Assembly (NCBI GenBank): GCA_028287135.1
Contig: JAQBQE010000036.1
Location: forward strand, 1 to 64,000
DNA: 64,000 nucleotides
Direction of reading: 5' to 3'
DNA from: Myxococcales bacterium
Lineage (GTDB): Bacteria > Myxococcota_A > Polyangia > Haliangiales > Haliangiaceae
Shown here: in pieces, positions 20,260 through 29,500 of the stretch
Layout of the letters: every line of letters starts with the position of its first letter
Position numbering within the stretch: the stretch's first letter is position 1
Notes under the pieces: model-generated
The model's input: the letters and a program-made list of their open reading frames with translations, nothing else
What the model was told of the DNA's origin: nothing
The model's database searches: none
Made by a program: the position numbers and the translations under genes

Positions 20260-20868
20260 ATGTTCCTCGACGGGAACCGGTTCCTCGCGCTCGCTCTCTC
20301 GCTGTGCGTCGTCACGGGCTGCAAGGACGGTGACGACAAGGCCGGCTCCGAGGCCGCCGAGGCCGTCGAAGCGCCGTCGCCGCCGCGAGCCATGGGACAG
20401 GGCTGGACACTCCGGCAGGAGGGGACGCAGTACGTCGCATCCAACGACGCGTACTCCCTCCGCTTGCCGACCAAGCCTGACGTCAGGGCCACTGCCACCG
20501 AGCTCCACGTCCGCAGCAAGAGCGCGGACGGCAAGACCGAGTACGGCTTCTACTTCGCGGTCGCTCCGAAGGACCGCCCGTTCGATGGCGATCGCGCGGC
20601 CGAGATCGGGATCACGGCGTTCGGTCAGACCTTCGATCTCATGCTCGGTCCGGCGGCGGAGAAGACGAAACGACTCGGCGTCCCGGCCCGCGACTTCAAC
20701 GGCGCGTACTCGGGCGGCGGTGCGATGCAGGAGATCCACGGCACCTCGCTCGCAGATCCGGCGAGCAAGACCGTGCTCGTGGTGTTCGCGTTTCGCCCCG
20801 AGAAGACGGATCCCAGCACCACGCAGCCCTTCCTCGACTCGCTCGCGGCCGCGACCAGGCGCCCGTAG
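20260..20868 (+). CDS. Putative lipoprotein of unknown function
   Basis: The product is 202 residues. The leader ends in VVTGC, a plausible lipobox, followed by an Asp/Glu/Ala linker. The mature part alternates short beta-type segments (YSLRLPTKPDV, TEYGFYFAVAPKDRPF, KTVLVVFAF) and resembles small secreted beta-rich domains, but I do not recognise the family. It starts one base after the upstream stop codon, so translational coupling to the small membrane protein is likely. It converges with the minus-strand lipoprotein gene at 20881, only 12 bp away. Confidence 0.65.
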   Translation: MFLDGNRFLALALSLCVVTGCKDGDDKAGSEAAEAVEAPSPPRAMGQGWTLRQEGTQYVASNDAYSLRLPTKPDVRATATELHVRSKSADGKTEYGFYFAVAPKDRPFDGDRAAEIGITAFGQTFDLMLGPAAEKTKRLGVPARDFNGAYSGGGAMQEIHGTSLADPASKTVLVVFAFRPEKTDPSTTQPFLDSLAAATRRP

Positions 20869-20880
20869 CGTCGTTTTCCG

Positions 20881-21162
20881 TCAGCGCCGGGCGCGGATCT
20901 GTTCGCACAGCGCTGCCGGTTCGCGAACCAGGGGAACCCGCGTGCCGATGTGGGCGCCCAGCGTGAACGGGTTCTCGCGTGGCACCACGATGTAGCGGTC
21001 GAGGCCGCAGTGGAGGATCTCGGGGGAGACCTCTGCATCGAGGCGCGCGGTCGTGGTCACCGAGCGACCGTGGACATCGACCACATGGACCGGGGTGCTC
21101 GACGACGTGGTCGCGCAGCCAGCGGTGACGGAGGCGACGAGGGCGAACAGGAGGGTGCGCAT
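20881..21162 (-). CDS. Small lipoprotein, unknown
   Basis: The product is 93 residues. The signal sequence MRTLLFALVASVTAGC ends in a lipobox (TAGC), followed by a Thr/Ser linker and a short domain with two cysteines (LHCGLDRY, ALCEQI). No family is recognised. It lies downstream of, and on the same strand as, the adenylate cyclase gene, 148 bp away. Confidence 0.6.
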   Translation of the reverse strand: MRTLLFALVASVTAGCATTSSSTPVHVVDVHGRSVTTTARLDAEVSPEILHCGLDRYIVVPRENPFTLGAHIGTRVPLVREPAALCEQIRARR

Positions 21163-21310
21163 CCCTCGAGTATGCGGGACCCGCGGGCCGGGCGGCGAGG
21201 GTGACGTTTCAGGACCTCCTGACCACGCGAGGCCCGACCTTCTCGGTGCGACAGGGGCTAGCGAGGCTTCTTGGCGCCGGCCCGGGCGACCCGCTTGGGA
21301 GCCGCTCAGC

Positions 21311-22933
<1,623 letters not shown>

Positions 22934-23124
22934 CGAAGACTCAGAACCGCTCGACGATGGTAGACCCGACCCCGGCGATGAGTAAAGCAACGATCCAGAC
23001 CAACTCCTTGCCCTAATTCGGAAAACTGCGCCGGGAGTGGTGGGGATCCAACAGCCCCCTCTTGTGATCCAGCCGCTCCTGTGGCATTTGTTTCGCCCCG
23101 ACCAGCTGCCGGTCGGGACCACAC

Positions 23125-23209
23125 GCGATCGTGGCGGAATTGGTAGACGCGCTGGTCTCAGGTGCCAGTAGGTAACTCTGTGGGGGTTCGAGTCCCCCCG
23201 ATCGCACCA
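23125..23209 (+). tRNA. tRNA-Leu(CAG)
   Basis: An 85-nt gene with CCA encoded. The acceptor stem GCGATCG pairs with CGATCGC, the anticodon loop CTCAGGT puts CAG at 23159-23161, and a long variable arm and the T arm GGGGGTTCGAGTCCCCC mark it as a type II leucine tRNA. A 7-bp hairpin (23097-23117) lies just upstream. Confidence 0.97.
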
Positions 23210-23246
23210 CGGGGAGTGAAGTAACCCTTCACTCCCCGTTCTTTTT
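23210..23246 (+). terminator. Terminator after tRNA-Leu
   Basis: Starting one base after the CCA end, CGGGGAGTGAA (23210-23220) pairs with TTCACTCCCCG (23228-23238), followed by TTCTTTTT. A strong intrinsic terminator. Confidence 0.88.
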
Positions 23247-23251
23247 GCCCG

Positions 23252-23626
23252 ATGACTGACCTCGTCCTGATCGGACTCCTGCAGGGGATCGCTCTGGCGG
23301 CGGTGGCGGGCAGACTGGTCTGGGATCTGCGCCGGCTCCGGGGGATCGACCGGGTCGATCTCGCCGGGATCGCGCGGCGCTGGCCCGGCTGCGAGCTGGT
23401 GGAGGTGCGCCTGGCCACGACATCGTCCTGGGCGGCCGACCCGGCCGGAACCAGGGTCGGCCGCTACGAGGTCGCGACCGCGCTCACGGGAGTGCAGATC
23501 ATGGTTCCTCCGGACGAGCTGGGTGATGCCTCGACGGCACGATCGCGGGGAGCGCGGCGAGCACACCGGCGACGAAGCTTTTGCGAACGCGTTGCGCGCG
23601 CAGTGCACCTTCGACGAGCGACTTGA
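23252..23626 (+). CDS. Hypothetical membrane-anchored protein, 3' end doubtful
   Basis: The product is 124 residues from ATG 23252. The N-terminus is a hydrophobic segment (VLIGLLQGIALAAVAGRLVW) followed by a basic stretch and a plausible soluble domain up to about residue 92 (MVPPDELGD). From there the frame runs antisense through the 3' end of the sigma-factor pseudogene (from 23499) and becomes Arg-rich, as expected for a shadow. The true gene may therefore have lost its end, or it may not be a gene. No family is recognised. Confidence 0.4.
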   Translation: MTDLVLIGLLQGIALAAVAGRLVWDLRRLRGIDRVDLAGIARRWPGCELVEVRLATTSSWAADPAGTRVGRYEVATALTGVQIMVPPDELGDASTARSRGARRAHRRRSFCERVARAVHLRRAT

Positions 23627-24149
23627 CGCCCGTCGCCAGCGCATCACGACCACGCGCCAGACGTTGCAGCACGGCGGCCTCGCTGATCGCGAGGAGAACC
23701 GCGATCTCCTTGGCCGATCGCTGCTCGCGGTACTACAGCACGAGCACGTCGCGATACGTCTCCGCCACCCGGCCGAGCGCATCACCGACGAGCCGCTCGG
23801 CCTCCGATGCGCTGGCAGCCTCGAACGGATTGTCGGTCGCGACGAGCTCGGGCTCCGCGGTCAACGTCTCGCGGTCGCTGCGCCGCTTCGCCTTGCGGGC
23901 GAGGTTGCGTGCGATGCCGCACAACCAGGCCCCGAGCTTGTGAGGCTCGCGGACCTGGTCGAGCGTTCGCCACGCGGCGAGGAAGGTGTCTTGCGCGACA
24001 TCCTCCGACAGCGCGTTGTCCCGCGTCCGGCTGTAGCTGACGGCGCAGACCGCGCGCTGATAGCGTTCGACGAGCTCCCCGAACGCCTCGCGCTCGCCGC
24101 GCCTGGACGAGGCGAGCAGCTCGGCATCGGTTGCGATCGTGTGTCCCAT
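23499..24149 (-). pseudogene. ECF-type sigma-70 factor gene with in-frame TAG
   Basis: From ATG 24149 (AGGA six to nine bases upstream) the frame encodes a sigma-70 region 2 (FGELVERYQRAVCAVSYSRT, DVAQDTFLAAW) and its end (LGAWLCGIARNLARK). It stops at a TAG (23733-23735) immediately after YRDVLVL. In the same frame beyond the stop lies region 4 (YREQRSAKEIAVLLAISEAA, then VLQRLARGRDAL) and a typical myxobacterial tail (SFVAGVLAALPAIVP), ending at TGA 23499-23501. Family members usually read VLYYRE here, so one base change (TAC or TAT to TAG) explains the break. Without region 4 the product could not recognise a -35 element. Either the gene is recently inactivated, the stop is read through, or the base is a sequencing error. 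Confidence 0.8.
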
Positions 24150-24212
24150 GTCGTCCTGCAGTGCCGCGGCGGGCCGTTCACATGACAAACAAAAGGTGGC
24201 CTGACCCCATTT

Positions 24213-25166
24213 TCAGCGCTCGTGGAGGAACCGGTACGCCCGCGGCCCGATTCCGAGCTCGCGCTCGAACGCGCGCTTCATCCGCGCCGGGGACGTGAAG
24301 CCGCAGGTCGAGGCCAGGGTCTTGGCCGGGAGCTCGGTCGTGGCGAGCAGGTCCCGGGCCCGCTCGACGCGCAGCTTGTCGAGGAGCTTGGCGGGCGTGG
24401 TCGACAGCTGATCGAGGCACCGGCGGTGAAAGGTCCGGACCGAGAGCCCGGCGCGATGGGCGAGGGTCTCGATGTCGGCCTTGCCCAGGTTCGCGCGGGC
24501 CCACGCGATCGTCGGCCCGAGCGGATCGGCGCCGGCGCGCGCGACCAGCGCATCGCTCCACTGCGACTGATAGCCGGGGCGGCGCATGTAGAGCACGAGG
24601 TTGGCGGCGACCGCATCGGCGACCTCGCGACCCAGATCCTCCTCGACGATCGCGAGCGCCATGTCGATGCCGGTGGTGACCCCGGCCGACGTCCAGACCT
24701 GGCCGTCGGTCACGAAGATCGCGTTGCGGTCGACGTCGACGGCCGGGAACATCGTCGCGAGCCGGTCGCACGCCGACCAGTGCGTGGTGGCGCGCTTGCC
24801 GTCGAGCAGGCCCGCGGCGGCGAGCACGAACGCGCCCGAGCACACCGAGCCGATCCGGCGGACCGTTTTCGCCGCGCGGCACAGCCACGCCCGGAGCTGG
24901 CGATCGGCGACCGCCGCGACGATCGCCGCGGACGGCCCACCCGCGACGAGCACGAGGTCGTCGCGGTGGGGGCGGAGCTTCCGCAGGTCGCGGGTGCCGA
25001 TCGGTACGCCGCACGTCGTCCGCAGGTTTCCGCCGCCGATCGACGCGACCTCGACCGTGTACGGACGATCTGCGTGGGCGCGCGCCGCATTGGCGAACAC
25101 CTCGGCGGGGCCGGTGACATCGAGCGTCTGGACGCCCTCGAACACGACGATCACGACGCGGGCCAT
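24213..25166 (-). CDS. GlxA-family transcriptional regulator (DJ-1/PfpI + AraC HTH)
   Basis: The product is 317 residues. Residues 1-~190 form a DJ-1/PfpI-like domain (VVFEGVQTLDVTGPAEVF, a GSVCSGAFVLAAAGLL nucleophile elbow and ATTHW). From about 215 to the end is an AraC-type double helix-turn-helix (IETLAHRAGLSVRTFHRRC and LASTCGFTSPARMKRAFERE). This is the GlxA architecture; such proteins are DNA-binding activators whose PfpI part is thought to sense a ligand. It is transcribed divergently from the isonitrile hydratase-like gene with about 60 bp between them, so it probably controls that gene and itself. Confidence 0.9.
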   Translation of the reverse strand: MARVVIVVFEGVQTLDVTGPAEVFANAARAHADRPYTVEVASIGGGNLRTTCGVPIGTRDLRKLRPHRDDLVLVAGGPSAAIVAAVADRQLRAWLCRAAKTVRRIGSVCSGAFVLAAAGLLDGKRATTHWSACDRLATMFPAVDVDRNAIFVTDGQVWTSAGVTTGIDMALAIVEEDLGREVADAVAANLVLYMRRPGYQSQWSDALVARAGADPLGPTIAWARANLGKADIETLAHRAGLSVRTFHRRCLDQLSTTPAKLLDKLRVERARDLLATTELPAKTLASTCGFTSPARMKRAFERELGIGPRAYRFLHER

Positions 25167-25201
25167 TGGCAGAAATTAGATGAAAGTTGTCATGGCTGCC
25201 A
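25167..25201. promoter_or_regulatory. Possible operator in divergent promoter region
   Basis: TGGCAG (25167-25172) and CTGCCA (25196-25201) form an inverted repeat between the divergent regulator and hydratase-like genes. The half-site spacing suits a dimeric AraC-type protein, but the pattern is short and could be chance. Confidence 0.3.
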
Positions 25202-25227
25202 CTCGCATCGAGCGCCACGATGCCGGC

Positions 25228-25881
25228 ATGACGATCCACATCGGCCTGCTCCTCTATCCACGGCTGACCCAGCTCGACCTGACCGGTCCGTACGAGGTGT
25301 TCCACCGCATCCCCGACGCCCAGGTCCATCTCGTCTGGAAGACGACCGAGCCGGTCCACGCTGACTCGGGGCTCGGCCTCCTGCCCACGACGACCTTTGC
25401 CGACTGCCCGAAGCTCGACGTGCTGTGCGTCCCCGGAGGCTTCGGCCAGCGCCTGCTGATGACCGACCCCGCGGTGCTCGGATTTCTTCGGGCCCAGGCC
25501 GAGACCGCGCGCTACGTGACGTCGGTGTGCACGGGGGCGCTGCTGCTCGGCGCCGCCGGCCTGCTCGGTGGATACGCGGCGACCACGCACTGGGCGTACA
25601 CGGATCTATTGCCGATGTTCGGCGCGACCCACCGCCCCGGGCGTGTGGTGGTCGACCGCACCCGGATCACCGGCGGCGGCGTCACCGCGGGCATCGACTT
25701 CGGGCTCCGGGTCGCCGCCGAGCTCGCTGGCGAGCAGGTCGCCCAGGCGATCCAGCTCGGCCTCGAGTACAACCCGGCGCCGCCGTTCGCGTGCGGCCAC
25801 CCCGATGTCGCCGACCCGGCGCTCGTCGCGCTGGTCCGCGGCCGACTGCGCGGCGCCGACGGTTCCGTGCTGGCCGACTGA
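25228..25881 (+). CDS. inhA: Isonitrile hydratase-like DJ-1/PfpI protein
   Basis: The product is 217 residues from ATG 25228; an earlier in-frame ATG at 25180 would add 16 residues that overlap the presumed operator. The sequence follows Pseudomonas isonitrile (cyclohexyl-isocyanide) hydratase closely: QLDLTGPYEV, PKLDVLCVPGGFG, ARYVTSVCTGALLLGAAGLL, ATTHWAY, GVTAGIDFGL and LEYNPAPPF. The presumed nucleophile is Cys101 (followed by Thr102), and Asp17 is also kept. The known enzyme hydrates isonitriles to N-substituted formamides; whether this protein has that substrate is inferred from similarity only. Divergent from the GlxA-family regulator and followed after 55 bp by an SRPBCC gene. Confidence 0.72.
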   Translation: MTIHIGLLLYPRLTQLDLTGPYEVFHRIPDAQVHLVWKTTEPVHADSGLGLLPTTTFADCPKLDVLCVPGGFGQRLLMTDPAVLGFLRAQAETARYVTSVCTGALLLGAAGLLGGYAATTHWAYTDLLPMFGATHRPGRVVVDRTRITGGGVTAGIDFGLRVAAELAGEQVAQAIQLGLEYNPAPPFACGHPDVADPALVALVRGRLRGADGSVLAD

Positions 25882-25936
25882 CGCGCCGGGCGGCGGCGAA
25901 AATATCGTCATCAAATTGTCACCCTGGCGATCTAGG

Positions 25937-26347
25937 ATGGTCGCCACCGTGGTCACCGTTCGAGCTGTTGTCTCTCGCGAACCGTCTGCTTGCTGGCGCG
26001 CCTTCACCGATGCCGCCCTGTTCGGAGCATGGGTTCCCGGTCTGCGCACCGCGCGTGTGATCCAGGCAGGCGCCGATGGCCTGCCCACCGAGATCCTGTT
26101 CGAGTTCGGCGCGTCGCGGACGTACTCGCTTGTCTACGACTACGACCTCGCCGCGCGCGAAGTTCGCTGGCATGCGCGCTCGGGCAAGCGCGATGCGGTC
26201 ACCGGGTTCGCTCGGTTCGATGCGCTGGATGACGGCACGAGCGTGACCTACGGACTCGAGCAGAACGACGGCCGCGTCGAGGAAGCCGAGGTCGAGACGA
26301 TGCTCGGCGCGTTCGTGCAGTGGATGCAGACGTCGCAGCGCCGGTAG
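25937..26347 (+). CDS. SRPBCC (START-like) domain protein
   Basis: The product is 136 residues from ATG 25937. The pattern of an N-terminal strand (VVTVRAVVSREPSACWRAF), a helix with DAALFGAWVPG, consecutive beta strands (SLVYDYDLAAREVRWHARSG, GTSVTYGLEQ) and a long C-terminal helix (EVETMLGAFVQWMQ) fits the SRPBCC/polyketide-cyclase-like fold, which binds a hydrophobic ligand in a deep cavity. No specific ligand can be named. It follows the hydratase-like gene and may share its transcript. Confidence 0.65.
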   Translation: MVATVVTVRAVVSREPSACWRAFTDAALFGAWVPGLRTARVIQAGADGLPTEILFEFGASRTYSLVYDYDLAAREVRWHARSGKRDAVTGFARFDALDDGTSVTYGLEQNDGRVEEAEVETMLGAFVQWMQTSQRR

Positions 26348-26538
26348 CGGCGCGATCGAATCGATAGCAGCGGCGCGTTCGCTTTACCGCCGCGCTACCA
26401 CGGAACCGGACGGGATTCGACTCCCGCTATCTCCGCGTTCAGCTGGCGCAATTTGCGTCAGCAACTCTGGCCCGCCGCCACCGATATGCGGGTGACCAGT
26501 GAGCGTCACCAGTCGTAGGATGAGCAGGAGGGCGGGGG

Positions 26539-29500
26539 ATGGGCGACTACGACGATCGTGATCGCGCGCGTTCTGGCGAGCAGGCGTCGCATGGTCCCTC
26601 GCGCGGATCAGCGAGCGCCACGCCCGGAAAATCAACGCGTATCGAGCCTGCCCCGGATCCGATCGAGGGTTCGCAGCAAGCGACGCCGGCGAACGCCGCC
26701 ATGGCAGCGTTGTCCGGCGTCCCGGCGCCCTCGGTCGCGAACACGCAACTCAAGCGCCTGCAACTGGGTCGCGGCGGCCGTCGTAGCCCCTTCGCGTTGT
26801 ACCTGTCCATGCATGGTGGCGGTCTCGGCGCAGCGATCCGAGAACACTTCGCGGATACGCAGTGGCCCGATCCCGCCGCTGATGTACCGTTTGAAGCCGG
26901 CGGCGATCGACTGTTTGCTGCGTACCTCGCCAGCTCGATCCGCGATCAGCTCGATGACGGTGACGCAATTCCTGCGTTGCTGCATCCCAGCACCATCGTC
27001 GAGCAGCTCCGTCAGTTCGTACCCGATCTCCATCGCAAGCGGCCCTGGTCGCCGGAGTTCGGGCGGGTGCTCGGACAGCTCTCCGAGCGAGCAGCCATCG
27101 CGTCCTTGAAGAGCGTAGGAGCGCGATACCGGTCTGCACTCGCGCAGACCGTTCGCCTCCCGACCGCAGACGATCTCCTCGCGTCTCATCCAATGGATCT
27201 GCTCGTCGCACGAGCTCTGACGCAGCCGACCGTCGTGGACAATTCACGCGTTGCTCAGACCGAGCAGCGCAACAAGCCGGTCGCCGTGAAGGCCCAGTGG
27301 CTGGGACGCAGCCATCCAGAGCTCTGGAACTTCGTGAAGGTCACACCGGCAACTGCCACGACGGAGGACGTGGCAGTTGCTGTGTGGGGAGATCCGAAGA
27401 AGGCGGCAATGGCCTTCGCGATCCGTAAGTACGGCGACGTCTTCCGCATCGCGCCTTCCTATGCACGCAAGGTGCTCGCGCAGCGCTACCGCGGCGAGTT
27501 GGTGGGAAGCACGGACACAGACGCGAGCAATGCGACGCAAATCCTCGCGCTCGCTCGTTCCAGTCTCGGTCAAGGAGATGCGCCCGTCCGGCAGTTCAAG
27601 CAGGACGGCGCACGGGGACACGGCGCGAAGGGCAAGGAGCCCCTTGCGGCCGGTGCAGCGCCGACCGTCGAGCAGCTGATGGGAATCGAACGTTCGATCG
27701 GTGCCCTGCTCGACACCATCCGTTCGCTCATCACTCGCCTTGGCATGGCCTCCGATCTGAATCCCGCCTACGGCGCGCGAACGACCCGCGTGATGTTGCT
27801 GAGCGATGCAGACGCCAAGACGCGGACCGAGTGGCTACCCGTGCTCCAGTTTCAGCACACGCAGCTCCTGACCATCGCGCCAAAGATTGCGCCGATCGTT
27901 CAGCAGCTGCAGCCGATCAAGTTCATGCCCGCGGTGACGCTGGATGCCGCCAAGCGGCAGCAGCGCGCACAGCTCGAGCGCACGATCACCGCCATGGTGC
28001 AGGCAGCCGCGGTTTCGCACCTGCGGGACGAGAGCACCTCGATTCTCCGAGGAATCGTCGATGCCGAGCGAGCGGCGGAGCAAGACCGGCTCGACGCCGC
28101 ACAGGTGGACCTCGATGAGGGGACGCGCGAGGCGATCTCGACTCCGCAGGGCTCGGTTCGGGGTGCGCGCGAGGCAGGCCAACGTATCGCCCAGCAGCGG
28201 CAGGACACGCTGAACGCCAAAACCGTTGGCAAGTCGCCGTACGAGCAGCAGAAGGCCATCACACAAGCCGGCGCCGTTGCCTTGAGCTCGCGGATGCGTG
28301 CGGCAGAGCATGGCCTGGAGCAGCTGCGCGCCGCAGCACTCGAAGTTTTCGGCGACCCCGAGGCGCTGCGCAAGCTCGTGCCGAAAGCAAAGGCGTGGCC
28401 CGAAGTGATCCTCGACGTGAAGGATCATCTCGCGGATGTCCAACGGGCGTGGGACGCGGGAGAACGTGATGGAACGCCGGCGGTTCAGAGCGATCCGAAC
28501 GCTCCGGATGATTGGGCGGAGTGGCAGGGCAAGGCCGCAGGTCTGAAGGCTGCGCGCGAGGCATTCGCGAAGATTGCGGGTGATCAGAGCCTGGTCGACT
28601 TCTTCAATCAGGTCAGATCAAAGATTGCAGATCAGCGGATCATCAACGCTGTTGTCTCGTTCGCTGCAACACTTCTGATTACCCTCGGTACCGGGATGGC
28701 GGCTGCCGCTCTCGGCGCCAGAGCGGCAGGGATGCTGGCGACCGAAGCTTCGAGTCTTGCCGCGCGTGGCTTCGCGTTCGCGGTGGATGTTTCGATCAAC
28801 GCTTCCATCAACTCCATCGTGCAGCTCGCGCAGGCCGACACGCAACAAGGGTCGTTCGGCTGGGTGATGCTCGAGAACACACTGATGGAGATGTTCACGC
28901 GCGGTCTCATGAAGCCGCTGCGCGACGCAGAGCAAACGGCGCGACTGCAGGCACATCAGCTGGCGCAGTTGCCACATCTGGCGCCTGCCGAGCGGCGCGT
29001 TCTGATGGCCGTGGATGTGGCTGGTCGAAACGTGATCGTCGAGATGGTCGGCAACATGGCCACGCAGTGGACCGCGCACAGACTGGTCCAGGTTTTTCAC
29101 AAGGATCCTCAGCAGGTCTCGGAGGCGTTTGCACTGACCGTCCTGCAGCAGGGCGCGGCAATTGGTCTGGGCAAGTTCTTCCATGGCCGACTCGAAGGCT
29201 GGAAGAAGTACCGCGCGGCCTTGGCCAAGACGCGCGTCGGAGGGCTGCCGGAAGCGGCGGCATTGTTCGCCGCGCGCGACGAGTTCTTCGCTCTTGCAGA
29301 GCATCTCGCCAACAGCCCCTCACCGAATCCGGCAGAAGCTACTCGGTTGCTCGAGCTTCACAACACGCTGCTCGCCCAGGAGCGCGCGCTGTTCGAGGGA
29401 GGCCTGCAGCAGGGTGCTCACGCAGCCCCGCATCCTGCCGGCTCACGCGAGGTCGCGCCGCATGCCGGTGCGGGTGATGCGCCCGTCCACGCCGTTGCGC

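Noticed and set aside
21241-21300. Lys/Arg-rich tail (APKRVARAGAKKPR) downstream of the cyclase stop
   Set aside because: It is out of frame with the cyclase and follows a stop within two codons, so it is probably chance or an old remnant.
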